Numbered from the stretch's first letter, positions 50,111 through 58,893 are shown. The stretch is DNA of 64,000 nt from JBELHR01 sp049606855 (GCA_049606855.1 JBMYVY010000004.1:124001-188000), one strand, 5' to 3'. Notes: generated by a model not told the origin, from the letters alone. Numbers and translations are program-made.

Positions 50111-50636
50111 AATAATACTGTTTGAGTTGTTCTTTTAATTCCTTTCGTCCTCTCATTAAATGTGTTCTGGACAAAACCTCACTAATCCCTAAAATTTGCG
50201 CAATTTCAGCATGATCGTAACCCTCTAATAGATACAATTTCAGTACCCATCGATAATGTTCTTTTAATTGCTCAATCCCGGCCAAAACTTGATCATACGA
50301 AATATCACATTCAAGCGCCCAATCGTCATTGTCAACTACATGTAATATTTCCTCTTTAATTGAAATGGTATCTATCCGTTTCTTTTTTATATAGTCAATA
50401 CAATTGTTTATGACTATACGTTTAAGATAGGCTCCAATGCTAACCTCAGCTTTAAACTGATCAATGTTTTTAAAAAGCTTTATAAAGGCTTCTTGCATGA
50501 TATCTTCAGCGGTGAACGTATCATTGACATACCTCAAGGCAACGTGATACATTCCTTTACTGTATTGATCATACAAATGCAATTGAGCCTTTCGACTTCC
50601 ATTTTTACAGGCTTGTATTAACTGTTTTTGATTCAA
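50103..50636 (-). CDS. ECF-type RNA polymerase sigma factor
   Basis: The 177-residue protein has region 2 (LHLYDQYSKGMYHVALRYVN, then EDIMQEAFIKLFKN) and region 4 (LKLYLLEGYDHAEIAQILGI). The linker between them is acidic. I placed the start at the TTG at 50636 because the family normally begins near NQKQLIQAC. The long alternative from a TTG at 50717 adds 27 atypical residues and overlaps a possible -7 box (AATCTTTG, 50681-50674); the true start remains uncertain. It is divergent from meaB and heads the operon with its anti-sigma-like partner. Confidence 0.88.
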   Translation of the reverse strand: MNQKQLIQACKNGSRKAQLHLYDQYSKGMYHVALRYVNDTFTAEDIMQEAFIKLFKNIDQFKAEVSIGAYLKRIVINNCIDYIKKKRIDTISIKEEILHVVDNDDWALECDISYDQVLAGIEQLKEHYRWVLKLYLLEGYDHAEIAQILGISEVLSRTHLMRGRKELKEQLKQYYYA

Positions 50637-50719
50637 TAGGATAATTGTTTGGTTAATTCTATCTAAAGACGAGCAAAGATTCGGTCTGTTGCATTTTTTT
50701 TTGATAATTTTATTCAACT

Positions 50720-51724
50720 ATGGCAAAACATCTAAACAAAAGCCTTATATCAGGTAAATTTAAACAAAGTGATTTAGAACTTCATTCCTTAAAAAATGAC
50801 TTGCTAAAAGGAGATATTAAAAGTTTAAGCAAAGCCATTACCTGGGCAGAAAGCACCCTTGTTAAAAAGCGAAATGCGGTCTATTCGCTTTTAGAGTCCC
50901 TTCCCAAACCTGAGCAAAACACTTGGAGGATTGGGATTTCGGGCGTTCCAGGATCAGGTAAATCGACCTTTATAGAACGCTTGGGCCAAAACCTTATTAA
51001 TCAAGGTAAAAAAGTTGCAGTCCTAGCAGTAGATCCCAGTAGCAATTACAATTTCGGAAGTGTCCTTGGAGACAAAACCAGAATGAATACGCTCAGTCAA
51101 ACTGAAAAGGCATTTATCCGCCCAAGCCCCTCTTCCAATCATTTAGGAGGGGTAAATAATGCAACCTATGAATCCATAAGATTGTGCGAGGCCGCTGGAT
51201 TTGATGTCGTCATTGTAGAAACGGTAGGTGTAGGTCAAAGCGAAACAGAACTTAGAGATCTCATAGACTTTTTTCTACTATTAAAAGTGGCTGATACTGG
51301 AGACGAACTTCAAGGGATTAAACGCGGAATTTTGGAATGTTGTGATGCCATTGTAATCAATAAATCTGACCTAGGGGGTGGCGAGAAAGCAGTACAAATA
51401 TTTAGGAATGCACTCCATGTATTGGCTCGTGAAAATAAGTTCTGGGAACCAAAAGTCCTTCAAGCATCATCAATTAACGGAAAAGATTTTGAACAAGTAG
51501 ATTCTTTACTCAATGATTTTTTTAACAATAAGAATATTGATCTACAAAGAATGAAGTTAAGAGAGACTCAAGAAAAACAGCATCAAAAAAAGAAATTCAA
51601 TTTGGAATTACAGCTATTGATAGACAAACAGGAAATGGTCAATCAATGCCGACTAGAATTAGAAAATGGAAAAATAAGTCTGTCCCAAGCTATTGAAAGA
51701 CTCAATAGATTAAAATTTTATTGA
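50720..51724 (+). CDS. meaB: Methylmalonyl-CoA mutase-associated GTPase MeaB
   Basis: G3E-family GTPase that protects and loads adenosylcobalamin on methylmalonyl-CoA mutase. The 334-residue chain has the P-loop GVPGSGKST (75-83), the metal and switch residues in VLAVDPSSNYNFGSVLGDKT, VIVETVGVGQSETELRDLID, and the GTP-specific motif VINKSDLGG. Length is normal for MeaB/ArgK. The mutase genes are not here. With the cobalamin adenosyltransferase at 41289 it indicates a working adenosylcobalamin pathway. It is divergent from the ECF sigma gene. Confidence 0.95.
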   Translation: MAKHLNKSLISGKFKQSDLELHSLKNDLLKGDIKSLSKAITWAESTLVKKRNAVYSLLESLPKPEQNTWRIGISGVPGSGKSTFIERLGQNLINQGKKVAVLAVDPSSNYNFGSVLGDKTRMNTLSQTEKAFIRPSPSSNHLGGVNNATYESIRLCEAAGFDVVIVETVGVGQSETELRDLIDFFLLLKVADTGDELQGIKRGILECCDAIVINKSDLGGGEKAVQIFRNALHVLARENKFWEPKVLQASSINGKDFEQVDSLLNDFFNNKNIDLQRMKLRETQEKQHQKKKFNLELQLLIDKQEMVNQCRLELENGKISLSQAIERLNRLKFY

Positions 51725-51736
51725 TATTTTTGTAGT

Positions 51737-52450
51737 ATGACCAAACAACTTACCATCATTATTCCCGTATATAATGAAGAAGATAATTTGGATAGGGTGG
51801 CCACTGAAATGTCTAACTATTTAAAACAATCTCTCATCCCAGCTCAAGTATTATTTGTAAACGATGGTAGTTCAGACAGGTCTTTAGAAAAAATTAAAGA
51901 AATTTGTCGAAAAAATGAGGATTTTGGTTTTATATCCTTTGAAAAAAATGCCGGACTCAGTGCCGCAATTACCGCTGGTTTTCAATCTACAAAAACACAG
52001 TGGGTAGGTTATATAGATGCCGATTTACAAACCAACCCGGAAGATTTCAACAAACTACTTGAACAACGTGATGATTTCGAATTAATTACAGGGGTAAGGG
52101 CGGATAGAAAAGATTCCTTTGTAAAAAACATGTCATCAACTATAGCTAATGGGATTAGACGAAGTTTTACTCACGATGGAATGGATGATACAGGATGTCC
52201 CTTAAAGATTATTAAGACATCTTATGCAAAAAAAATACCGATGTTTAAGGGCCTACATCGCTTTTTACCTGCGATGATCCTTTTACAAAACGGACGTATT
52301 CAGCAAATCCCAGTTCGACACTATCCAAGAGTTGCAGGTGAGGCAAAATACGGCTTATGGAATCGATTACTTGGGCCTTTAATGGATTGTTTTGCCTATT
52401 TATGGATGAAGAAAAAATACATTAACTATCAAATAAACGAACAGGACTAA
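51737..52450 (+). CDS. Family 2 glycosyltransferase (ArnC/dolichol-phosphate sugar synthase-like)
   Basis: The 237-residue protein starts with the GT2 nucleotide-sugar fold: IIIPVYNEEDNLDRVATEM, VLFVNDGSSD, and the DxD-like WVGYIDADLQTNP. It has a characteristic C-terminal KGLHRFLPAM and RYPRVAGEAKYG-like VRHYPRVAGEAKYGLWNR. These are hallmarks of enzymes that load a sugar onto undecaprenyl or dolichyl phosphate. It lacks the extra C-terminal membrane helices of ArnC. It is the first of three overlapping genes with LAB_N and GT39. Confidence 0.88.
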   Translation: MTKQLTIIIPVYNEEDNLDRVATEMSNYLKQSLIPAQVLFVNDGSSDRSLEKIKEICRKNEDFGFISFEKNAGLSAAITAGFQSTKTQWVGYIDADLQTNPEDFNKLLEQRDDFELITGVRADRKDSFVKNMSSTIANGIRRSFTHDGMDDTGCPLKIIKTSYAKKIPMFKGLHRFLPAMILLQNGRIQQIPVRHYPRVAGEAKYGLWNRLLGPLMDCFAYLWMKKKYINYQINEQD

Positions 52451-53070
52451 TGGAATCTTGGTGGGTTTACAGCATTGGATTTGTCGCTCAGATCTTGTTT
52501 TCAGGTCGTCTAATTTATCAGTGGATTAAATCAGAAAAGGAAAAAAAAGTAGTTACCCCAAGTTTATTTTGGCTTCTGAGTTTAGCTGCATCTTTTTTAT
52601 TATTCGTCTATGGGTGGATGAGAAATGATTTTGCGATAATGCTCGGTCAATCCTTAACCTACTTTATTTATATCAGAAACCTGCAAATAGATGGAGCTTG
52701 GGCAAAAGCTCCAAAACTTTTGAGATGGACTGTTACCCTATTTCCTTTTTTAGTCATTACCTATGCTTATAATAACAATCAATATGATTTACAGGCCTTG
52801 TTTTCAAACCCAGATATTCCCAAGAATTGGTTGATATGGGGAAGCGCCGGTCAGATCATGTTTACCTTGCGTTTTGTTTATCAATGGATTTATGCAGAAA
52901 AGCACCACTCCAGCCAACTCCCATTGGGATTTTGGATCATTAGTCTATTGGGAAGTACGATGATTTTGACCTATGCAATCTATAGAAAGGACCCGGTATT
53001 ATTTGCAGGCCATAGTTTAGGAATATTCTTGTATGGACGAAATTTATTTTTAGCAAAAAACTCAAAATGA
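52450..53070 (+). CDS. LAB_N domain membrane protein (lipid-A-disaccharide synthase N-terminal-like)
   Basis: The 206-residue protein is hydrophobic, with about six helices and two similar LAB_N-type halves. Repeated motifs include FSGRLIYQWIKSEKEK / FTLRFVYQWIYAEKHH, and YGWMRNDFAIMLGQSLTYFI / YAIYRKDPVLFAGHSLGIFL. The family occurs beside lipid A and O-antigen modifying enzymes; its role is not known. The internal duplication is clear. It overlaps the GT2 stop and the GT39 start by one and four bases. Confidence 0.85.
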   Translation: MESWWVYSIGFVAQILFSGRLIYQWIKSEKEKKVVTPSLFWLLSLAASFLLFVYGWMRNDFAIMLGQSLTYFIYIRNLQIDGAWAKAPKLLRWTVTLFPFLVITYAYNNNQYDLQALFSNPDIPKNWLIWGSAGQIMFTLRFVYQWIYAEKHHSSQLPLGFWIISLLGSTMILTYAIYRKDPVLFAGHSLGIFLYGRNLFLAKNSK

Positions 53071-54656
53071 TGTCAAAAAAATTCATTCTTTTTTTAAGTC
53101 TCGCGGCGCTGATGTTAATCAGCGGTATTGGCTCTTGGGGGCTTACCGAATCATCAGAGGCCAGGTATGCCGAAATTTCGAAGGAAATGTTTGACAGACA
53201 AGATTATGTAAACCCAACACTTTTAGGAATAAAGCACTTTCACAAGCCTCCGGTTACTTATTATTTAACAATGGTAGGATACACCTTGTTTGGAACCAAT
53301 GAATTTGGAGCGCGATTTTTTCTACAAATTGCATTTCTAATTCAACTAATACTTATTTATAAACTAAGTTTACTCTTATTCAAAAAGGAAAAAATTGGGC
53401 TTTGGGCTGCATTTATTTACTTCACCCTTCCCTTGGCTTTGATTTCGGTTAGAAATTTAACTACTGATGCTTATTTAAATACATTTATTCTAGCGGCAGT
53501 ATACAGTTATGTGAAATTTAGAGAAGTCAATCAATACAAATTTCTCTATTTGTTTTTTGCTTTATTAGGCCTGATATTTGAAACAAAGGGTCCTGTAGGA
53601 TGGTTGATACCAATTGTATTTATTATCGGACTTAGAGGCAAATTCAAATTTTCGATTCATACCGTTCTAGGAATGTTTTTGATGCTTTTAATCTCGGCCT
53701 CATGGTACATCATGGTAGCCCTTCGTAACCCAGAATTACTGGATTATTTTATCAATCATCAATTGGTGGATCGCGTGGCGAATGATTCATTCTCAAGGGC
53801 CAAACCATTTTGGTACTACTTTGCATTTGCTCCTCTACTCGGGTTCCCTTGGTTGATACTATTAATTACTAAGGCCAAAACCACCTCAAAAAGTTTGTGG
53901 CATTATTCCAACTACACAAAAGCGCTTCTTATTGCCATGGGTGTTTTTTTTATAATTTTAAGTTTATCAAAATCTAAACTTCCACTCTATGTTCTGCCTT
54001 TATACCCATTTATAGCAATTTGTGCAGCATATCTGTACTCGGAAGTTTTTAAGAGATCCTACAATCAACTAAACTATATTTTTGGAGTAGTTTTGTGTTT
54101 AGGCTTGATGGTTTTGCCCTTTTTAAAATTGAATATCACAATACCCAAAATTCAAGCACTGATCATCGCAATACTTGGAATTGGAATCCTCAGTATTAGC
54201 TATTTCAGAGGAGAATTTCTAAAAAAAGAACAAACTCTACTTTTGGGAATTATTAATTCTTGTCTGATTTTAGTGGTGTTTATAGTTGTCTTTAATCACA
54301 ACGAATCCGAATTGAATAGCCCCAAACCGATGGCTGAATTTATTCTCAAAGAACACCAGGACGCCAAGGTTGTTGTCTTTAATGAATTATTACCCTCGGT
54401 GAGTTTTTATCTTGACCGAATGATTGTGACGGTCAACAATGGCAAATACACAACACAAAGAGAGACCCAATTTGAAAGTAATAAAGATTATACAAGGTAT
54501 TTAATAGATTATAAAACAGAAGAATCCCGGTTAAATGATATACTTAAAGAAAATACGGTCTTAATTATAAAAAAGAAAAACAAGCTCAAACCCAACTTTG
54601 CAAAGTCGTTTAGTCACGAAAAAGTATTTGGTAAATACAGCTTATTGTACAATTAA
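53067..54656 (+). CDS. ArnT-like family 39 glycosyltransferase
   Basis: The 529-residue inner-membrane protein has about a dozen helices. It has the GT-C family's first periplasmic loop motif WGLTESSEARYAEISKEM with the acidic catalytic residue, HKPPVTYYL, and a soluble C-terminal tail of about 100 residues. ArnT-type enzymes transfer a sugar from undecaprenyl phosphate to lipid A or other surface lipids. The GT2 gene upstream would supply the donor. Acceptor and sugar are unknown. Its start overlaps the LAB_N stop, and it converges with a PAP2 phosphatase, overlapping by four bases. Confidence 0.88.
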   Translation: MMSKKFILFLSLAALMLISGIGSWGLTESSEARYAEISKEMFDRQDYVNPTLLGIKHFHKPPVTYYLTMVGYTLFGTNEFGARFFLQIAFLIQLILIYKLSLLLFKKEKIGLWAAFIYFTLPLALISVRNLTTDAYLNTFILAAVYSYVKFREVNQYKFLYLFFALLGLIFETKGPVGWLIPIVFIIGLRGKFKFSIHTVLGMFLMLLISASWYIMVALRNPELLDYFINHQLVDRVANDSFSRAKPFWYYFAFAPLLGFPWLILLITKAKTTSKSLWHYSNYTKALLIAMGVFFIILSLSKSKLPLYVLPLYPFIAICAAYLYSEVFKRSYNQLNYIFGVVLCLGLMVLPFLKLNITIPKIQALIIAILGIGILSISYFRGEFLKKEQTLLLGIINSCLILVVFIVVFNHNESELNSPKPMAEFILKEHQDAKVVVFNELLPSVSFYLDRMIVTVNNGKYTTQRETQFESNKDYTRYLIDYKTEESRLNDILKENTVLIIKKKNKLKPNFAKSFSHEKVFGKYSLLYN

Positions 54657-55225
54657 CCGTAAATGCGGTTTGAAACATTTTTAGCCAGTAGATAAAAAAG
54701 CCAACCGTAAGTTCCTCCTATAATTAAACCCGTTAAAGTATCAAGTGGATAATGTACTCCTAAATAAATCCGGCTATAACTTACCAGCCCACACCAGGCT
54801 AATAGTGCAGACAACTTCCATGACCGCATTTTAAGAGTTAAAATAAAAAAAACGGTAATCATTGCAGAATTTGCAGCGTGAGCAGAGAAATAACCATATC
54901 GACTTGGACAACCGTAGTTTTCAATATCTCTAAGTAAGTCTATGACTCCTTCCTCATGACAGGGCCTTAGGCGCTTAAATCCATTTTTAAATAAATTGGC
55001 AGTTTGATCGGTTGCGGTGATTCCTACAGCGGTTGCAGCAAGTAAATAAATCCATGCCTTTTTCTTCAAGGTATAAAACAGGGCAATAACTAATACTATA
55101 TAAACAGGTATACTGGAATATTTATTCGTTGTAAACACCCAAAAATCATCCCATCTTGTGCTTCCCAAATTATTCAAAAACACAAGTAATTCCGTATCCC
55201 AATTCAATAATTTATTTAACATCAC
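54653..55225 (-). CDS. PAP2-family phosphatase
   Basis: The 190-residue membrane protein has about six helices and the three PAP2 motifs: KNGFKRLRPC (KxxxxxxRP), YFSAHAANSAM (SxH), and SRIYLGVHYPLDT (SRxxxxxHxxxD). Such enzymes dephosphorylate undecaprenyl diphosphate, phosphatidate or lipid A phosphates in the periplasm. Facing the glycolipid-modification genes, a role in lipid A or carrier recycling is plausible but unproven. It is the last gene of a minus-strand group with the PPIases; its start overlaps the upstream stop (ATGA). Confidence 0.9.
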   Translation of the reverse strand: MMLNKLLNWDTELLVFLNNLGSTRWDDFWVFTTNKYSSIPVYIVLVIALFYTLKKKAWIYLLAATAVGITATDQTANLFKNGFKRLRPCHEEGVIDLLRDIENYGCPSRYGYFSAHAANSAMITVFFILTLKMRSWKLSALLAWCGLVSYSRIYLGVHYPLDTLTGLIIGGTYGWLFYLLAKNVSNRIYG

Positions 55226-56283
55226 TTTCCAACTTTTACTAATTTCATATCAAAAACCAAGTCTGCTTTTTCAGGAATTAAGGGCAGCCTACCTTCTTCT
55301 CCATAAGCCAAATAATAGGGAATAAATAAGGTCACCTCACTTCCTTCTCTCAAACCTCTTATCCCTTCGGTCCAACCAGAAATTAATTGATCCACATCCA
55401 GTCTAAAGGTTAAAGGTTTGTTTCTTTTATAAGAACTATCAAAAACGGTCCCATCCTCTAAGTATCCTACATAGTGAACTTGTAATAGTTGATTCGACTG
55501 AGCTCTAGGTCCATTGCCTGATACCTTAGTAAATATACGAATTCCCTTCGGGCTCAATTCTGCCTCAGGATAATTCATTTGCTCCAAAAAAGCTTCCTTC
55601 TTCAAAACATACTCTTGCTCTTTTGCAACTTCAAGACTATCCAAATAGGCCAACCTATTTACAAAAATTTCCGGTGCATTAAATGCTTGAGCTTGTTTAC
55701 CTTGACGAACAATTTTAACTGCATATAAGGTATCCATAGCCTGGATATCGTCTAAAACAGTTCTGCCCTTTTGGGCAAAACCAAAAACACTGTGTTTGCC
55801 ATCTAACCAAGGCGTTTCTTTTTGTGTAAAGAAAAATTGGGCTCCATTTGAGTTCACGCCTGAATTGGCCATTGAAAGCACTCCTTTCGTGCCGTGCTTA
55901 TACTTTACCTTTCCGCTTTTAAATTTTATAAATTCATCTGCAAACTTATAACCTGGATGACCTAAACCAGTTGCTGTTCTATCTCCACCTTGAATATTGA
56001 AGTCTGGAACAACGGAATGAAACAAAGTATTGTCATAAAAGGGAATCCCTTTTAAACTATCGGTAACCAAAGGATTGTTTCCTTCTGCTAAGCTGACAAA
56101 ATTAGAGACTGTCAAAGGTTTATCTTCAAAATACAGCTTTGTTACAATAAGACCTTTATTGGTATAAAACTCAGCAAAGATACCCTCCCCCAAATCCTCA
56201 TACTTATAGTCTTCACATGAAACAACAAATGCCAATACCAGAGGCATCAGCATTTGTTTTAGAACTGTATTATTGAATTTCAT
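55222..56283 (-). CDS. Cyclophilin-FKBP fusion peptidyl-prolyl isomerase lipoprotein
   Basis: Two unrelated classes of prolyl isomerase lie on one chain. The 353-residue protein has a lipoprotein signal peptide ending in VLAFVVSC. A cyclophilin domain (about 30-200) follows, with FHSVVPDFNIQGGDRT, MANSGVNSNGAQFFFT and FGFAQKGRTVLDDI. The FKBP domain (about 255-353) has QVHYVGYLEDGTVFDSSY, VISGWTEGI-like LISGWTEGIRGLREG, and IPYYLAYGEEG. It should help fold proteins in the periplasm. Its start codon touches the stop of the FKBP gene upstream and its end overlaps the PAP2 gene. Confidence 0.92.
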   Translation of the reverse strand: MKFNNTVLKQMLMPLVLAFVVSCEDYKYEDLGEGIFAEFYTNKGLIVTKLYFEDKPLTVSNFVSLAEGNNPLVTDSLKGIPFYDNTLFHSVVPDFNIQGGDRTATGLGHPGYKFADEFIKFKSGKVKYKHGTKGVLSMANSGVNSNGAQFFFTQKETPWLDGKHSVFGFAQKGRTVLDDIQAMDTLYAVKIVRQGKQAQAFNAPEIFVNRLAYLDSLEVAKEQEYVLKKEAFLEQMNYPEAELSPKGIRIFTKVSGNGPRAQSNQLLQVHYVGYLEDGTVFDSSYKRNKPLTFRLDVDQLISGWTEGIRGLREGSEVTLFIPYYLAYGEEGRLPLIPEKADLVFDMKLVKVGK

Positions 56284-57308
56284 TATTGATTTACTGAAAT
56301 TAATTCTACTTCAAAAACCAAAGTCATAAATGGTTTAATTGGACCACCATCTCTAGGTGTTGCTCCATAAGCTAATTCTTGAGGAATATAGAATTTATAA
56401 ACTGCCCCTTCACCCATTAACTGAAGCCCTTCTGTCCAACCAGAAATCACTTGATTCAATCCAAAAGTAGAAGGCTCTCCACGGTCTCTAGAAGAATCAA
56501 AAGTCTCTCCCTCCAAGGTAGTTCCTACATAGTGTATTGTAACACTACTTACCGCATCTGGATGTACATCATTTCCTTCTTGAATGATTTCATATTGAAG
56601 TCCACTTTCAGTAGTAATCACACCTTCTTTCGAGGCATTTTCCAATAAAAACTCCTCACCTGCTTTCTTGATTTCCCCGTATTCGAGTTCCGCTTGTTTG
56701 ATAGCTTCCTCTCTTTGCTTTTGCATTTCTTCACTTTGACGAAACTGCATAATTTCTTGAATAACTGGTTGACACATACTCTCTTCAATAAGCAAGGTTT
56801 TTCCATTTCTAACATCAGACACCCCTTGTTCGAAAACAGTTAATTCCATGTCAGGAATGCTTCTATTTGCCGTAGTATAAAATCCTAATCCCAAGGCGTA
56901 AGAAATACTGTCAATTTTATTTCCTAAATCACTATTTCCAGACTCGTATACGCCTTTCTCAACTACTTTTTCAGGGGCTTGATATTCAGTACCAGCTGTC
57001 TCAGCTTGCATTCTTGCCTGATTCTCTTTCATCATTTCAGTTTGCTTAGCCATAAAAAATGATCTCACCATTTGATTTCCTTCTCCTGCATCAAATTTAG
57101 TAGTCTCATTATAACTGTCGTCAACACCTAATAAAAAAGCATCCATATTCACCTCTTCAAAACTTTTTGGTAAGTTTACAGAAGTATCAACTCCAAGTGC
57201 ATAACTCAAAGAATCAACTTGGCTTTCTAAACTTTCTACACCAGCTTGTTTCTCACAACTCATTAACCCAACAGCCAATCCTAACCCTAGTAAATGTATT
57301 TTTTTCAT
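56283..57308 (-). CDS. FKBP-type peptidyl-prolyl isomerase lipoprotein (FkpA-like, duplicated N-terminal region)
   Basis: The 341-residue protein has a lipoprotein signal peptide ending in AVGLMSC. Two copies of the FkpA_N-type helical dimerisation region follow (DSLSYALGVDTSVNL and DSISYALGLGFYTTA starts). A C-terminal FKBP domain from about 235 has TIHYVGTTLEGETFDSSR, VISGWTEGLQLMGEG and IPQELAYG. It is a periplasmic folding catalyst. It is coupled to gldI upstream (four-base overlap) and the fusion PPIase downstream. Confidence 0.93.
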   Translation of the reverse strand: MKKIHLLGLGLAVGLMSCEKQAGVESLESQVDSLSYALGVDTSVNLPKSFEEVNMDAFLLGVDDSYNETTKFDAGEGNQMVRSFFMAKQTEMMKENQARMQAETAGTEYQAPEKVVEKGVYESGNSDLGNKIDSISYALGLGFYTTANRSIPDMELTVFEQGVSDVRNGKTLLIEESMCQPVIQEIMQFRQSEEMQKQREEAIKQAELEYGEIKKAGEEFLLENASKEGVITTESGLQYEIIQEGNDVHPDAVSSVTIHYVGTTLEGETFDSSRDRGEPSTFGLNQVISGWTEGLQLMGEGAVYKFYIPQELAYGATPRDGGPIKPFMTLVFEVELISVNQ

Positions 57309-57838
57309 TTTTTATTTATTTCTATTAATTTGATATTAATTTTTAATCCTTGATTCATTCCTATCTTATTTCCATCACCCGTCAAGCCGTAAGCCTTGTA
57401 ATAGGGCAAAACAACTAGCTTTTCTTCTCCCGGAGTCATGGTTGACAAAGATTCAATGATACCCGAAATTTGATCTTCTTTTCCATAAAAAGCACTAATG
57501 GTATCAATTTCAGTCGTGGAATATATAACTTTTCCCTTGAGATTAGAAACATTATATAGGTATTTAATCTCATCCCCTAATTCAGGGTAAGATGTTTGCG
57601 AAGAGTCTTTGTGAATTTGGTAGTCCCAAAACCCAAATTCATTTCGAGAATATACCTTGGTGGAGTCCAAATTCAATTGCTCCTCAATTGACTGTACATG
57701 TGCTGCAATCATTTTTTTGTTCCAAGCAATGGATGTTTTCCAATCCTCATCACCAGACATTTCAACGGCCCTACGAGGCTGTGGTTTTTGACAACCAAAC
57801 AACAGGAGCATCAAACAAAAATATACCAACCTATTCAT
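57305..57838 (-). CDS. gldI: Gliding-motility-associated peptidyl-prolyl isomerase GldI
   Basis: FKBP-like lipoprotein that in Flavobacterium supports gliding, probably by folding type IX secretion or motility proteins in the periplasm. The 177-residue protein has a lipoprotein signal peptide ending in LLLFGC. The FKBP domain's late part reads IIESLSTMTPGEEKLVVLPY and YKAYGLTGDG. The ATG at 57838 was chosen, giving a typical lipoprotein start (MNRLVYFC) over an in-frame start at 57859. It overlaps the end of the DHH gene by eight bases. The order DHH phosphoesterase, gldI, FKBP is a familiar flavobacterial arrangement, which supports the assignment. Confidence 0.83.
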   Translation of the reverse strand: MNRLVYFCLMLLLFGCQKPQPRRAVEMSGDEDWKTSIAWNKKMIAAHVQSIEEQLNLDSTKVYSRNEFGFWDYQIHKDSSQTSYPELGDEIKYLYNVSNLKGKVIYSTTEIDTISAFYGKEDQISGIIESLSTMTPGEEKLVVLPYYKAYGLTGDGNKIGMNQGLKINIKLIEINKK

Positions 57839-58850
57839 GAATCTTCTGCTTGTTTTCACGTACTAAATTCTCAAAATACAATGCAGTCTGTTGCAAATTG
57901 TCATCACTTTTACCACCCGCAGCATTGTCATGTCCTCCACCGTTAAAATATGATCTTGCAAATTGATTAACAGAAAAACTACCTTTTGAACGCAGTGAAA
58001 TTTTTATAATTCCTTGACCGCTATCCTCAATAAATATCGCTGCAAGGACAATTCCCTTGATGGAAAGTGCATAATTCACAATCCCTTCAGTATCTCCTTT
58101 TTGAAAATCATATCGTTCTAATTCCTCTTTACTAAGTGTTATGTATGCCGTATTACAATCTTCAATGATCTTTAAATTTTGTAATGCTTGACCAAGCAAC
58201 TGTAGTCTACTATAGCTATTTTGATCATACACTTCATTGTGAATTGCATTATTATCAGCTCCTGCTTCAATTAAATCTGCCGCAACTCTATGAGTTGTAC
58301 TCGTAGTAGATCGAAATTTAAAAGACCCTGTATCTGTCATAATTCCGGTATATAAGCAAGTGGCAACATCTGCATCGATATGTTTTGTCTCTCCTAAGAA
58401 AGTAATGAAATGATAAACCATTTCGCAGGTAGAACTCATGGACGTATCTGAATAAATAAATTTACTAATCGGATCCGGCTGTTGATGATGGTCAATCATC
58501 ACAAATTCCGATTCAAGAGATTCTAATTTTGCACCCATTACCTCTCCTACACGGTGAAACGCATTGAAATCCACCACAAAAATAAGATCTGCTCCCTCCA
58601 AGACCCTTACACTCTGTTGGTTTTGCTTTTCAAAATTGTATGTATTGTCCACCCCTGGCAACCATTTCAAGAAACCCGGAATATCATTAGGTAACACTAC
58701 CTGAACGTCATGCCCAATGTTCTCCAAAAACTTACCGAGTCCAAGTGAAGAGCCCATGGCATCTCCATCAGGGTTTCTGTGAGGAACAATTACTATTTTT
58801 TTAGGTTGAGCAAGTATGCCCTTTATTTCTTCTATCAAGTCAGTATTCAT
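57831..58850 (-). CDS. DHH-family phosphoesterase (NrnA/oligoribonuclease-like)
   Basis: The 339-residue protein has the DHH motifs PHRNPDGDAMGSSLGL, VVDFNAF, and VMIDHHQQPD, plus a DHHA1 C-terminal domain with the GGGHDNAAGG nucleotide-binding loop. NrnA-type enzymes degrade very short RNAs and convert 3'-phosphoadenosine 5'-phosphate to AMP. The start is the ATG at 58850 (MNTDLIEEI). A longer frame from 58991 would add a signal-like stretch that is only the antisense image of the divergent PhoD-like gene. It heads the minus-strand operon through gldI, the two PPIases and PAP2. Confidence 0.93.
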   Translation of the reverse strand: MNTDLIEEIKGILAQPKKIVIVPHRNPDGDAMGSSLGLGKFLENIGHDVQVVLPNDIPGFLKWLPGVDNTYNFEKQNQQSVRVLEGADLIFVVDFNAFHRVGEVMGAKLESLESEFVMIDHHQQPDPISKFIYSDTSMSSTCEMVYHFITFLGETKHIDADVATCLYTGIMTDTGSFKFRSTTSTTHRVAADLIEAGADNNAIHNEVYDQNSYSRLQLLGQALQNLKIIEDCNTAYITLSKEELERYDFQKGDTEGIVNYALSIKGIVLAAIFIEDSGQGIIKISLRSKGSFSVNQFARSYFNGGGHDNAAGGKSDDNLQQTALYFENLVRENKQKIHE

Positions 58851-58885
58851 AGTATGCGAATATATAAATATTGTATTGAACAACG

Positions 58886-58893
58886 TATATTTG
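58886..58893 (+). promoter_or_regulatory. -7 box of the PhoD-like gene
   Basis: TATATTTG matches TAnnTTTG, 21 bases before the ATG at 58915. No TTG lies at the normal distance. Confidence 0.45.

Noticed and set aside
50637..50717. A longer ECF sigma factor starting at a TTG
   Set aside because: The extra 27 residues lack any sigma-family feature and overlap a possible -7 box. The shorter TTG start is favoured but remains uncertain.
54653..54656. Small tail overlaps (four bases) such as GT39/PAP2 and sdaA/rhodopsin
   Set aside because: These are ordinary for such a compact genome and do not by themselves indicate regulation.
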